Shown: positions 35,597 to 44,292 of the stretch, in pieces | Layout of the letters: each line of letters begins with the position of its first letter | Numbering within the stretch: the first letter of the stretch is position 1 | DNA from: CAVPNY01 sp963706905 | GTDB lineage: Bacteria; Chloroflexota; Anaerolineae; Anaerolineales; UBA4823 | DNA: 64,000 nt | NCBI GenBank assembly: GCA_963706905.1 | Contig: CAVPNY010000005.1 | Span: 52,189 to 116,188 of the forward strand | Direction of reading: 5' to 3' | Notes under the pieces: model-generated | Seen by the model: the letters and a program-made list of their open reading frames with translations, nothing else | Databases searched by the model: none | Told to the model about the DNA's origin: nothing | Position numbers and translations under genes: made by a program

Positions 35597-36373
35597 TCAT
35601 TTAGAGTGTCTCTGGAAAAAATTGCTGATTGCAGGAAACACCAGGTCTACCTGGGTAAACTCCTGCGGATGGTTCAAACCTTCCACAATCTCCACACATA
35701 CATTGGCTTGTTCAAGCATGGCATGATGGGATGTGACCCACTGCAATGTACTTTTATTCTGCGTGCCAACCAGCAGCATGGCCGGACAGCGAACGGCATC
35801 CGGGTCGATGGCGGGCCAATAGCGCATGGCCTGAAAACAGGCCACCCAGACGGGGATACGCCCCTTGATGGCTGATTGACGCTTCCCCACACTCAACTGG
35901 TCCTTTTGATAAGCCTCAGCAACCCCACCCCATTTCTTCACGAAATCAGCGATGAACCGGTCAAACTGCTGATCCACCGCTGGACCAAACGGCACACCGA
36001 TCACGGCGATGGCTGTGAGACGATCCGACCAGGCCCCCAGATAGCGAGCAATGGTGCCGCCAAAGCTATACCCCCAGACGGCAAATTTATCGGCATGGCA
36101 GGCATCCACAATGGCAATCAGGTCGGCGCAGATCTTCTCGATGCTGTAATCAGTGATATCTATAAGGAGGTCGCTCTCACCGCTGCCCCGAATGTCAACC
36201 GAGATGACGGTGAACTCCTGCTTAAGCCGCTCGACATAGCCCAGCTTGTGCCAGTCGCGCCGATCTTTGCCAGCGCCATGCAGCAGCATCAGAAACGGGC
36301 CACGCCCGGTGACATCATAGGCGATACGGGTCCCATCTACGGAGGTTACAAATTGCGTCTTTATGCCGGTCAT
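35597..36373 (-). CDS. Alpha/beta hydrolase
   Basis: 258 residues. Oxyanion segment MLLHGAGKDRRDW, nucleophile elbow VWGYSFGGTIARYL (Ser near residue 108), and catalytic His near the end in EGLNHPQEF. The acid may be the Asp after PAMLLVGTQN. No signal peptide. Family members include epoxide hydrolases, lactonases and esterases; the substrate is not predictable. Confidence 0.85.
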   Translation of the reverse strand: MTGIKTQFVTSVDGTRIAYDVTGRGPFLMLLHGAGKDRRDWHKLGYVERLKQEFTVISVDIRGSGESDLLIDITDYSIEKICADLIAIVDACHADKFAVWGYSFGGTIARYLGAWSDRLTAIAVIGVPFGPAVDQQFDRFIADFVKKWGGVAEAYQKDQLSVGKRQSAIKGRIPVWVACFQAMRYWPAIDPDAVRCPAMLLVGTQNKSTLQWVTSHHAMLEQANVCVEIVEGLNHPQEFTQVDLVFPAISNFFQRHSK

Positions 36374-36378
36374 GCAAA

Positions 36379-36930
36379 TCAGTCTATCTTAAATATGGCT
36401 TCATACTGCTTTCGATATTTACTTTCTCTCTCTGCCTCGATCAAATCGGTCACTTTGATTAGTAATGTGGCGTCCTTTTCCCGATCATATAGAAAGCGGA
36501 ATGACCGGAGGATGTCCTGGCGGAGCAGGTTAAAATGAGTCTCTGAGGCGCACTCCCTGAAGCGCTTTGTGAGATGATCCAGGACTTTATCCCGGTTCTG
36601 CGGGCTGGCAGCAGCGATTTTCCAGATGTTCTGGAGACATTGTCGCGAGGTGATGAACTTATCATCCTTGGTGTGAGCTAATAAGAGATCGAGAGAACTA
36701 TCGAGGCGATGCTGCGCGTCGCTTTTGGCCAGATTGCATAAAACCAGGATGGCGATGGTCCTTTGATAGGAATTGGGGTGGTTTAATCTTTCGAACAAAT
36801 CATCCCAGACTTCGTAAACCCAATCCACTCTGTCTTCAGTTCGCTCCAAAATGGCTTGCAGCGCGCTCATGCGGACGGCGTCATCGGTTGAGGCCAGGTT
36901 GTCGTAAATTTCCTTTACATGCTGGTCCAT
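36379..36930 (-). CDS. HEAT-repeat-like hypothetical protein
   Basis: 183 residues, wholly helical in appearance: MDQHVKEIYDNLASTDDAVR, RMSALQAILE, NHPNSYQRTIAILVLCNLAK, DKFITSRQCLQNIWKIAAAS. The regular ~40-residue helical pairs suggest HEAT/ARM-like repeats, a protein-binding scaffold. No catalytic motif. It starts six bases after the hydrolase region on the same strand. Not recognised as a named family. Confidence 0.65.
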   Translation of the reverse strand: MDQHVKEIYDNLASTDDAVRMSALQAILERTEDRVDWVYEVWDDLFERLNHPNSYQRTIAILVLCNLAKSDAQHRLDSSLDLLLAHTKDDKFITSRQCLQNIWKIAAASPQNRDKVLDHLTKRFRECASETHFNLLRQDILRSFRFLYDREKDATLLIKVTDLIEAERESKYRKQYEAIFKID

Positions 36931-36969
36931 CGATTTCTCCTACAGATTCAATTGCAGAACAAATGACCA

Positions 36970-37937
36970 TCACCTTCCCAACAACACCTCGATCTGACGC
37001 ATCTGTTCCGGCGTAAAGAGATGCGGACAGCATCGCCCCAGCATTCTCATCAACCTGCCTGACCGTGCGGAGGCCGGGAATGGGGATGGTCTTAGGGCTG
37101 CGGGTCAAAACCCAGGACAGCGCACCCTGCGCCAGAGTCCGCCCGCCGCTGGTCAGAATCCCACGCAGGTCGTCAAGCCGGGCAAGGCTGGGACCGAAGA
37201 AGTGCTCAGCGGTGTACGCGTCACGGCGGACATCGTCCTCAGCAAAATGCGTGTCTTTACTATATTTTCCGGTGAGGGCGCCACGCGCCAGCGGACTGCG
37301 GTCCACACTGGCAAGGTTCTCTCGCTCACACAGAGCCAGCATCTCAGGCGCATCCAAAACAACATTCAGGTCGTGCTGGATGGCGGCACAGTGCTCGCCC
37401 TCGGCGAATACCCGGGCCAACTCCACCGAGTCAGTGCTCCAACCGTAGAGGCGGATCTTCCCTTCGCGGACCAGCGCTTCCAGCTCTGCGCGCAGGGCGA
37501 CGGCAGGTTCAGCCGGATAATCCCAAACGTGGAGCTGGAACAAGTCAATATAGTCAGTGCCCAGGCGGCGGAGACTGGCCTCGCAGGATTTCCGAGCATC
37601 CTTGATCACGTCGTCGGCATGCTCAAAGCGAGTCACACGTTTGCCGGTTTCATCGACCACAAAGCCGAATTTGGTGGCAATCACTGCCTGCTGACGCCGT
37701 CCGGCCAACGCCTGTCCCAGGATGCGCTCACTGTGCCCCGCGCCGTAGTTGGCGGCGGTATCAAAGAAGTTGATGCCCTTGTCCAAGGCGGCGTGAACGG
37801 CGCGAATCAATTCGGCGTCATCCACCTCGCCCCAACCGCCCGGGCCGTCAAGCCACTGCCAGAGGCCCACCAATGGCCCAGCAGCCCATCCCAAGCGCAC
37901 TCACCTCGATCCCCGAACGTCCTAAAGTCCGTTTCAT
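36970..37937 (-). pseudogene. Aldo/keto reductase, frameshifted at both ends
   Basis: ATG 37935-37937 gives MKRTLGRSGIEVSALGMGCW; near 37865 the frame changes to WQWLDGPGGWGEVDDAELIR and the catalytic Asp/Tyr region FFDTAANYGAGHSERILGQA (Asp and Tyr present). Lys is in VIATKFG and His in LFQLHVWDY. Near 37025 the frame changes again, and the proper ending FTPEQMRQIEVLLGR stops at 36970-36972. Repaired length is about 322 residues, the family norm. NADPH-dependent carbonyl reduction is the family reaction. Confidence 0.82.
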
Positions 37938-38005
37938 GATCAATCTCCTTTTCTGATGAAATTTGCTGCCAACCGGATAGTGTGAACTGTTCCGAGTATG
38001 AGACT

Positions 38006-38809
38006 CTAGGTCAAATCAAGAACATTGTCTAGCCCACGCCGGAGGCCAACAAAGGTATTCACCTTGCGAATCGCCAGCAGAGCGCCGTCCACGTAAGGTT
38101 GGGCGCTACTTCCTGAATCGTGACGGATGGTGAGCTTTTGGTCAGGCAGGCCAAAAATGATCTCCGCCGAAATGGTGTATCCGGGCAGCCGGATGGAATG
38201 AACCTGTGAGCCAGTGAGCCGCGCACCCCGGGTTTCTACCTCCCCCTGGATGTGTTCCAATGGGACGGACAGCTCGGAAGGGCGGATTTTTGAGAGCCGA
38301 AAGGCGAGCTCACGGGCTGTCCCGCTGGGCGCGTCCATTTTGTCAGCATGGGCATAATCGATAATTTCCCATTGGGGGATATATCGGGCAGCGATCTCGG
38401 CGAATTTTTGTAAAAAAACGACGGTGAGCGCAAAATTACCAACCGCTAACACGCCGCGCTGATGGTCATCAGCAGCGGTCGCAATTTCGGCATAATCGGC
38501 ATCGGTTAATCCGGAGGTGCCAATCACGACGTGGGCTCCCTGCCGTAAGGCTGCCAGGACATTGGACCTGGCGACCTCCGGTTTGGTGAACTCAATGAAT
38601 ACGTCACAAGGATGGGCGAGGGCTTCCTGCGCGGTGGCATACACCGGGCAGGTCAGGTCGGGTTCCGCCAACACATCACCCAGAATACGGCGGGCATGCG
38701 TGCGGGAAACCGCAGCCACAATCGCAATATCGTCGGATTGGGCTATGCCGCGCACCAGAGCCGACCCAGCCCATCCAGTTGCACCTGCGAGACAGACACG
38801 AATTGTCAT
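38006..38809 (-). CDS. Dihydrodipicolinate reductase-like protein (DapB family)
   Basis: 267 residues, close to DapB length. The N-terminal nucleotide loop is VCLAGATGWAGSALV (DapB usually has GAxGRMG), then VVIGTSGLTDADY and the catalytic segment IDYAHADKMDAPSGTARELA with the His, Lys and DAPSGTA of DapB. The C-terminal GSSAQPYVDGALLAIRKV also fits. No other lysine-pathway gene is nearby, so it may be a stand-alone dapB or a paralogue of altered function. Confidence 0.85.
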   Translation of the reverse strand: MTIRVCLAGATGWAGSALVRGIAQSDDIAIVAAVSRTHARRILGDVLAEPDLTCPVYATAQEALAHPCDVFIEFTKPEVARSNVLAALRQGAHVVIGTSGLTDADYAEIATAADDHQRGVLAVGNFALTVVFLQKFAEIAARYIPQWEIIDYAHADKMDAPSGTARELAFRLSKIRPSELSVPLEHIQGEVETRGARLTGSQVHSIRLPGYTISAEIIFGLPDQKLTIRHDSGSSAQPYVDGALLAIRKVNTFVGLRRGLDNVLDLT

Positions 38810-38866
38810 AAGACCTCCAACCCAGCCTTCGTTAGATAAATAACATCAACAACTATTTAGGTGGAC

Positions 38867-39228
38867 TCAAGTACGTGTTCGGATCCAATCACCCCGGGCA
38901 AGTGTGTAGCGATGCGAGCCTTCCTCAACAGCACCCACATTGAAGCCAAGTTCTTCAAGCAGATGCCTGGCTCTGGCATTGTGTGAATAAGTATACGCCT
39001 CAATCTCGATCAGATCGAGCACGGTGAAGCCGTAAGCGATGATGGCGCGGAGGGCCTCTGGATGAATTCCTGGATGATTTGATCGGCCTGCTGGATGCGG
39101 GTGTAAGGTTGATCGAAAAACCATCCAGCCACAGCGGGGTCAGAGTAATTCTCGAAGATGGCAAACCGGTCACCCGGAGCAACGGCTCTCAGGATCAGGC
39201 GCTCTGTCTCAAGTTCGGGAAAGTCCAT
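38867..39228 (-). pseudogene. GNAT N-acetyltransferase with internal deletion
   Basis: The N-terminal ~50 residues (MDFPELETERLILRAVAPGD ... QQADQIIQEFI) and the C-terminal ~60 (HPEALRAIIAYGFTVLDLIE ... HNARARHLLEELGFNVGAVE) are those of a RimJ-type acetyltransferase. The central part with the acetyl-CoA loop is missing and the two pieces are in different frames, joined near 39060. About 50 codons appear deleted. Not functional as it stands. Confidence 0.75.
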
Positions 39229-39298
39229 GGTAATCAAGCGGGCAGGCAACCGATTGACCTGAAAATAACCGATGGTTAAATCGGGGCAGAGCAATACC

Positions 39299-39357
39299 GG
39301 CGCGTTGCCGCCGGGCACGGCGCCTCAGGGCGCGTTGCCTCAGGGCACTGTGCCCTG
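39299..39357 (-). repeat. Short imperfect tandem repeats at the 3' end of a methyltransferase gene
   Basis: On the minus strand the unit CAACGCGCCCTGAGG and variants (CGCCGTGCCCGGCGG) recur at 15-bp spacing, downstream of and overlapping the final codons of the next gene. Related in style to the GGGCAC...GCCC units elsewhere in the window. Confidence 0.6.
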
Positions 39358-40149
39358 AAACAAGGTATAGGTAAAGAAGGCATAGTAATCGGGGATGTCC
39401 AGAATGAAATCCGCTGAGCCCGGCAAGCATAAACGCTGGTAGGCTCCCCAATCATCAAGCGATACGCCAGGCTGGGGCTGGCCCCAGAGCATGTCAAACA
39501 GCGAGATCAGGGCAGTACGTTGATCGCGGCTGAGAGGGGCTCGAAGATCGCCGACGAAGGTCCGCGCGGTGAGGTCTTCCAACCCGGCTTCCCGGAACCA
39601 ACGCATGGCGCGGAGAAAGTTCAGCTCTGGATTCACCCCTTCCAGGTAGGGGATATACGCCGAGCAAGTCGCATTCAGGCGCGCCTCCAGCAAAGGATAG
39701 CCGGGCAGCAATTGCTGGGATGACCAGGCCAGGAGGATGAGGCTGCCCCCAGGTTTGACCACTCGAATTAGCTCTGCCAGGAGCGGGGCCAGGTCTCCGA
39801 ACGGATAGCCGATGCAATCAACGCTCCAGGCCCAATCGAAGCTGTCATCTGCATACGGGAGGCGACTCACATCACCGGCGCAATAGGTGATGCGGTCTGC
39901 ATAGCCTGCCAGGCGCACCAGATTGTCACCATAAGCCAGCACTTCGGGGGCGAGATCCAACCCAATGATACGCCCCTGCGAGGCGAGCGCCTGCGCCAGC
40001 AACAGGGCGGGCAAGCCAATGCCGCAGCCAGCATCCAGGCCGCGACTGCCGGGAGGAAGTGCTAAGGACTGAATCACGGATCGCAACAGCGGCTCGCGCA
40101 GCGGGTGGGCTTCCAGTGATCTTTGGATGGAGAGGCTGGCGTCGGTCAC
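39340..40149 (-). CDS. Class I SAM-dependent methyltransferase
   Basis: 269 residues. Motif I GLDAGCGIGLPALLLAQAL near residue 37, acidic motif II in IIGLDLAPEVLAYGDNLV, then ITYCAGDVSRLPYADDSFDW and VVKPGGSLILLAWSSQQLLP: a UbiE/Methyltransf_11 pattern. The last codons run into the small repeats at 39299-39357. Substrate unknown. Confidence 0.86.
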   Translation of the reverse strand: MTDASLSIQRSLEAHPLREPLLRSVIQSLALPPGSRGLDAGCGIGLPALLLAQALASQGRIIGLDLAPEVLAYGDNLVRLAGYADRITYCAGDVSRLPYADDSFDWAWSVDCIGYPFGDLAPLLAELIRVVKPGGSLILLAWSSQQLLPGYPLLEARLNATCSAYIPYLEGVNPELNFLRAMRWFREAGLEDLTARTFVGDLRAPLSRDQRTALISLFDMLWGQPQPGVSLDDWGAYQRLCLPGSADFILDIPDYYAFFTYTLFQGTVP

Positions 40150-40155
40150 GGTATA

Positions 40156-40716
40156 TTATTTGACGACACGGAATCTAAGATGGGTTCTACCACCGGGGAG
40201 CTCGATCACAGCCAATCTTTCCAATTGAATCTGTTCGGCAGCGAGGTCTTCAAATGGCCGGAGACCGCCAAAAAGGAGCACCGGCATGATGTCAATGTGC
40301 AGCTCATCACCAAGTCCAGCTTGGAGGCATTGCTGTGCGGTACTCGCACCACCGATAACGGAAATCTCTTTGTCACCCGCGGCCGCTTTTGCCTGTTTAA
40401 TGGCGCTTTCTATACCGTCGGTCACGAAAGTGAATGTCAGCTTGCCAGTCTGCTTTGGCTGTTTTTTCGGAACTTCATGGGTAAGCACGAATATTGGCAC
40501 TTGATACTCATAATTACCGGCGTACAAGTCCGGGTCTTCGGCCATTGCAAACGTATTCCACCCCATCACCACCGCAGCGGTGTTCTGGATCGATTCCCGC
40601 ATGGGCTCAGTATTTTGCAGTGTCTCGAGATCAGAATACAGAGCCTCAACACTGCCTTTGCGATCGTTAATAAACCCATCCAGTGAGATTATCATTCCTG
40701 CGATGACTTTTGCCAT
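40156..40716 (-). CDS. Dihydrofolate reductase/RibD C-terminal-like protein
   Basis: 186 residues: MAKVIAGMIISLDGFINDRK at the start, AAVVMGWNTFAM, then KEISVIGGASTAQQCLQAGL (the cofactor loop VIGGAST) and GDELHIDIMPVLLFGGLRPF. This matches the RibD_C/DHFR-like superfamily of NADPH reductases common as single genes in soil and sediment bacteria. Ribosome site AAGGAGGAGAAGG upstream. Unlikely to be the folate enzyme itself. Confidence 0.88.
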   Translation of the reverse strand: MAKVIAGMIISLDGFINDRKGSVEALYSDLETLQNTEPMRESIQNTAAVVMGWNTFAMAEDPDLYAGNYEYQVPIFVLTHEVPKKQPKQTGKLTFTFVTDGIESAIKQAKAAAGDKEISVIGGASTAQQCLQAGLGDELHIDIMPVLLFGGLRPFEDLAAEQIQLERLAVIELPGGRTHLRFRVVK

Positions 40717-40857
40717 GTACCTTCTCCTCCTTTTGGTGTGGGGTCAGATGAAGCCGGGGACAGCCAAAAGCCAGCGCTTTAACTGCTCGCGAAGCACAGC
40801 GACGAGTATCCGCTACATACCGTGCTGGGTATCCATTGGTCTTGGAAGAACCTTGAG

Positions 40858-41145
40858 TTACGATAACTCCATGAATACTTCTGGCCTCTGTTCTGCAATT
40901 CGTAACAATGCTTCAGCCGGGCCGCTTGGCTTGCGGCGACCTTGTTCCCAATCTTGAACGGTGCGTACACTGACACCCATCAAACCAGCAAAAGCCGCCT
41001 GGGACAATTTTAGTTTAGCCCGAATCACCTGAGGTGGGGCAGGCTCTTTGAGGGTATGGGTGCGCAAAATTGTTTCACCTCCCTTGTGAGCCTTGATGGC
41101 ACGAATGCCTTCTAGAATTTCTTGACCGATATCACGCTCAGTCAT
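40858..41145 (-). CDS. HigA/NadS-type antitoxin (XRE helix-turn-helix)
   Basis: 95 residues. The C-terminal HTH, PPQVIRAKLKLSQAAFAGLM with VSVRTVQDWEQGRRKPSGPA, is that of antitoxins paired with RelE/HigB-type RNases. The N-terminus (DIGQEILEGIRAIKAHKGGE) is the usual toxin-neutralising part. Its ATG overlaps the end of the toxin remnant and a strong palindrome lies upstream, so autorepression is expected. The toxin gene is broken, leaving an orphan antitoxin. Confidence 0.85.
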   Translation of the reverse strand: MTERDIGQEILEGIRAIKAHKGGETILRTHTLKEPAPPQVIRAKLKLSQAAFAGLMGVSVRTVQDWEQGRRKPSGPAEALLRIAEQRPEVFMELS

Positions 41146-41292
41146 ATTCGATCTCCTGTGCGATCTGACGTAGAATATGTGCCGGGATATTATCTATCTC
41201 TCTCTTGCTATAAAGAGTCAGGATCAGATCTCATCATCGATTAGATAACGGTAGAGATATTGGGAAAAAGCGGGGGCTTCAATGAATTCCAA
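41138..41292 (-). pseudogene. RelE/HigB-type toxin with internal deletion
   Basis: From a TTG at 41290-41292 the frame reads LEFIEAPAFSQYLYRYLIDD and then meets TGA. In another frame the family's C-terminus follows at once: LTLYSKREIDNIPAHILRQI and stop at 41138-41140. The middle of the toxin (about 60 codons with the catalytic residues) is missing. The stop overlaps the antitoxin start region, as in intact higBA operons. Confidence 0.75.
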
Positions 41293-41298
41293 TAATCA

Positions 41299-41321
41299 TT
41301 TATACGGCAATGCCGTATAAA
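41299..41321. promoter_or_regulatory. Operator palindrome of the HigBA-type operon
   Basis: TTTATACGGCA and its exact complement flank a single A: 11-bp arms. It sits 7 bases before the toxin start. TATACGG/CCGTATA palindromes are the known style of sites bound by this antitoxin family. Confidence 0.75.
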
Positions 41322-41443
41322 TTGCAATCCCCGATTCGTTGTAGTCTCCAAAGTCACTAGGTTTTCAAAGATAGATACAACACAGCCAATTTCTGTCGCA
41401 CGCAGAGAACTGCATAGGGGACCAGATACGCTTGCCAGTCCGG

Positions 41444-42217
41444 TTACGGCTGGCTTTGCTTAGCGTGCTCGTAGATTGAAATGTGCTTGCCGCTTTGGGC
41501 GGAAAAGGCGCCACCCTGCCAGTCGCCCCAGCGATGCCGCAACTGCAGACCGGCGAGGCGAGCCATGAGGTCCAGCTCTGCAGGCCAGACATAACGCAGT
41601 CTCACCGGAAAGAGGCTGATCCCCTGTTCGGTGAGCATGATATGCTGGGCGGTGATGTGTTGAGCCACCGGATCGAGCTGCGCAGCATCCAGCCGGACTT
41701 GATCATTATCAAGGCTGATGACCTTGAGGGATTGCCCGCCGCTGTAGCGGGTCAAATCGGGGACGAAGGCTTCTATCACGAATACCCCCTGCGGCTCCAG
41801 ATGCCGGGCGACGTTGCGAATACAACGCAGCTGCTCCTCCTGTGTAAGCAAGGCATAGAATGTATTGAAGAGCACGTAGATCAGAGTGTACTGACCTTCA
41901 ACGGGGACATCGGCGAAATCACCAAACGTGACCGGGAGGGCATCACCACCCGGTTTGAGGCGCAGTTTGGCGACCATGGACTCGGAAGCATCGATGCCAT
42001 GCACTTCGACGCCAGTTTGCTGCAAGGGCAAGGCGATGCGGCCGGTGCCGATGCCCAGCTCGAGGGCGGGGCCCGGGCGAGCAAGCTCGCCTTGGGCAAG
42101 CCAACCATGGGCAAGCTGGTTCAAGGCGGTGATGGCGGCGGGATCGTAGTCGGCGTAGAGCTCGTCGTAGATGCCGGCGATGCGCTCGCCGTAGGTGTTT
42201 GGCTGGTAAGAGACCAT
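41444..42217 (-). CDS. Class I SAM-dependent methyltransferase
   Basis: 257 residues. Motif I LELGIGTGRIALPLQQTGVE, motif II VHGIDASESMVAKL, and LEPQGVFVIEAFVPDLTRYS for the post-motif region. Similar in type to small-molecule methyltransferases with a C-terminal beta-rich cap (LTEQGISLFPVRLRYVWPAE). Third methyltransferase in this 10-kb accessory run. Intact. Substrate unknown. Confidence 0.86.
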   Translation of the reverse strand: MVSYQPNTYGERIAGIYDELYADYDPAAITALNQLAHGWLAQGELARPGPALELGIGTGRIALPLQQTGVEVHGIDASESMVAKLRLKPGGDALPVTFGDFADVPVEGQYTLIYVLFNTFYALLTQEEQLRCIRNVARHLEPQGVFVIEAFVPDLTRYSGGQSLKVISLDNDQVRLDAAQLDPVAQHITAQHIMLTEQGISLFPVRLRYVWPAELDLMARLAGLQLRHRWGDWQGGAFSAQSGKHISIYEHAKQSQP

Positions 42218-42257
42218 GATTATTGTCCTCTATTCCTGCAAATATCTCTGCTTTAGG

Positions 42258-42791
42258 CTATGCTCTATTGTCATCCGGAGAATCAGCAAACCAATGCTCA
42301 ATCGCAATTTGGGGAACTGTTCCTTGACGCGCGCGACTATCCGCCCAGGCGATCAAGGCTGGATCTTTTGCCGCAGAAGTGCAAAGATAGCGTGGATGCG
42401 GAGCTATGCCTACTCGCCCAAGATCAAGTCTATCTGCATCCCAGCAGGTCTGCACCGTAATGTCACTGTCGGTGTGTCCATCTGTATGAAAGCAACATGC
42501 GGAATATAAAAGATCAAACTCTTCATCAGATAATTCAAAGAGGGAACCGCGTAATTCTTTTGCCAACTCAGCCCCCCGGTAACCATGTCCTGTATCAAAC
42601 CCCTCGTTCGTGCGTTTGGCATCATGAAAGACCGCAAACAGCTCCACAATTTTTGTATTCACACCGGCAAGTCTCGCAGCAACACACAGGCCGTTTTCGC
42701 GCACACGAGCCCAATGCCCGATCCCATGAGTGCCATTCCAGGGTAAAAGATACTGTTTACGAATTGCCTCGATTAATTGTGTGGTAATCAA
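42258..42791 (-). CDS. HD-domain phosphohydrolase-like protein
   Basis: 177 residues. Metal ligands follow the HD pattern: HGIGHWARVRENGL, FAVFHDAKRTNEGFD (the His-Asp pair) and a late Asp in CWDADRLDLGRVG. The preceding CFHTDGHTDSD adds His residues as in some two-metal members. Family enzymes hydrolyse phosphomonoesters or diesters of nucleotides. No fused domain. Its substrate cannot be inferred. Confidence 0.8.
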   Translation of the reverse strand: MITTQLIEAIRKQYLLPWNGTHGIGHWARVRENGLCVAARLAGVNTKIVELFAVFHDAKRTNEGFDTGHGYRGAELAKELRGSLFELSDEEFDLLYSACCFHTDGHTDSDITVQTCWDADRLDLGRVGIAPHPRYLCTSAAKDPALIAWADSRARQGTVPQIAIEHWFADSPDDNRA

Positions 42792-42899
42792 GCTGTCTCT
42801 CGCGGGCCTTGATTGATTATGTTAAATAAAGAGTTTACATAGGCGCGTTGCTGAGCGAGGTTGAGGTGTAACAGATGGAAGCACCTGATAGGCAGATCA

Positions 42900-43589
42900 T
42901 CATTCGATTCGATCGCTTTTCTGTAGGTTGTGACGAGCACAAAGAAGCTGAACATTTTCGACCACAAGTGACGTACCACCTCTTGCAAAGGGAACGATGT
43001 GGTCAAAATGCAATTCATCTGAGGCGCCACAAATAACGCAACGTCCTCCATCCCTTTTCCACACTGCCAGCTTTACACTGGTAGGGATTACACGCCTTCG
43101 AGCAGCATCAGGCTGAACTGGTGAACTTAGGTCATCTTCACCTTCAACAGCAACAAGTTTAAACTTGAACACTTGCCTACCTTCACTTTCCTGATGCCAC
43201 GAGTCCACAAGATGAAATATTCCGTTGTACGACCAGATACCCGGTCTTATCTTTTCATACACCCGTACTCTCTCAGGAGGTCTAACTCCTCGCATAGTCT
43301 CCTGCGCAGCATTGTGGAACAAACCATTCTGAGTCAATCTACCGAATGCGGTACGTTCTGGCTGATCCAAAGCCTTTGGATTTGGAACTTCAGCGCTCCT
43401 TGGTTCGTCGTGGCCCTCGTATATCAAAACTGTTCCACCATCTTGAAGTTCGTCCGTGTAAGGTGCATTTGGGCGGAGAGACATTAATATCACCGAATGG
43501 TTTCCACCGATGCCAAAGTTCATGCCGCGCTGTAAGCTAACGCCTTCGCGCTGGCACATCTCAAGATAGGAAATGATTTCGTTAGCCAT
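42900..43589 (-). CDS. SRA-HNH endonuclease, probable modification-dependent restriction enzyme
   Basis: 229 residues. The N-terminal SRA/YDG-like domain (GGNHSVILMSLRPNAPYTDE, GTVLIYEGHDEPR, RVRVYEKIRPGIWSYNGIFH) binds modified cytosine in its relatives. The C-terminal HNH domain is CVICGASDELHFDHIVPFAR with GGTSLVVENVQLLCARHNLQ and the paired CxxC/CxxH zinc sites. SRA-HNH fusions are known type IV restriction enzymes that cut 5-methyl- or hydroxymethyl-cytosine DNA. No methylase is beside it, consistent with a stand-alone type IV system. Confidence 0.85.
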   Translation of the reverse strand: MANEIISYLEMCQREGVSLQRGMNFGIGGNHSVILMSLRPNAPYTDELQDGGTVLIYEGHDEPRSAEVPNPKALDQPERTAFGRLTQNGLFHNAAQETMRGVRPPERVRVYEKIRPGIWSYNGIFHLVDSWHQESEGRQVFKFKLVAVEGEDDLSSPVQPDAARRRVIPTSVKLAVWKRDGGRCVICGASDELHFDHIVPFARGGTSLVVENVQLLCARHNLQKSDRIE

Positions 43590-43721
43590 GGCCTACGTCC
43601 ATTATGAATAAGGCTTTACCATACACTACACTGAAGACCAGATTGAATAGCGGCTGCAGGCAGGGTTGATCAACGATAAGCAAGTTCTTTTAAGATCATT
43701 GTTAAATCACGGATAGTATTA

Positions 43722-44246
43722 TCAATTGCGATTTAAGAAGATAAACCAATTCCCTTCAATGAGCCGATAAGCACTCCGTCCGTTTGTCTTATCAGTATTA
43801 CTCACAATCTCGCTGGAAAGTGCGGATGGATCACTGGAATAATAGTATCCTTTCGTTGATCCACTTACACTAATCCCTGAAAAAGACACCGGAAGCCACA
43901 AAGGCTCGTTCCCAGTATAAGCCCACTCAAGCCCTAGGCGTTTGAATAACTGGACGAAATCGTTACACTTACTATTATCGGCAGCTTCGATCAATTTCTG
44001 GTCCTTAATTTGACACTTCCCTGGATCGTCCGGAAAAATGACCAATAGTTCTTGCTCATCGATTAGCATCTGCGCAAGTTGATCAAACTCAGCCCTGTGC
44101 TGAGTGAAATTGTCAATCATTTGCTCGTCAGAAGGATGTGAATGAACGATGAAATTTGGTGATATTGACGATAACCAAAAAACAAACACACAAGCCAATA
44201 GAATGAGGAAGACAAAAAGGCAACCCTTTATGGCGAACGATTTCAT
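43722..44246 (-). CDS. Membrane-anchored hypothetical protein
   Basis: 174 residues with one N-terminal membrane segment (FAIKGCLFVFLILLACVFVF), then an extracytoplasmic part: QMIDNFTQHRAEFDQLAQML ... EWAYTGNEPLWLPVSFSGIS ... KGYYYSSDPSALSSEIVSNT ... YRLIEGNWFIFLNR. Two Cys (CQIKDQ and KCNDF) may form a disulfide. The pattern resembles small proteins scattered singly in proteobacterial genomes but no family name is certain. More AT-rich than its neighbours, which suggests recent arrival. Confidence 0.65.
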   Translation of the reverse strand: MKSFAIKGCLFVFLILLACVFVFWLSSISPNFIVHSHPSDEQMIDNFTQHRAEFDQLAQMLIDEQELLVIFPDDPGKCQIKDQKLIEAADNSKCNDFVQLFKRLGLEWAYTGNEPLWLPVSFSGISVSGSTKGYYYSSDPSALSSEIVSNTDKTNGRSAYRLIEGNWFIFLNRN

Positions 44247-44292
44247 AGTGATTTGCCGTTTATGGGCACTTGGCTATCAGGCGAGAATTTGA

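Noticed and set aside
29821..43589. Possible integron cassette array
   Set aside because: Gene order and orientation fit, but no attC-like core sites were seen between genes and no integrase is present.
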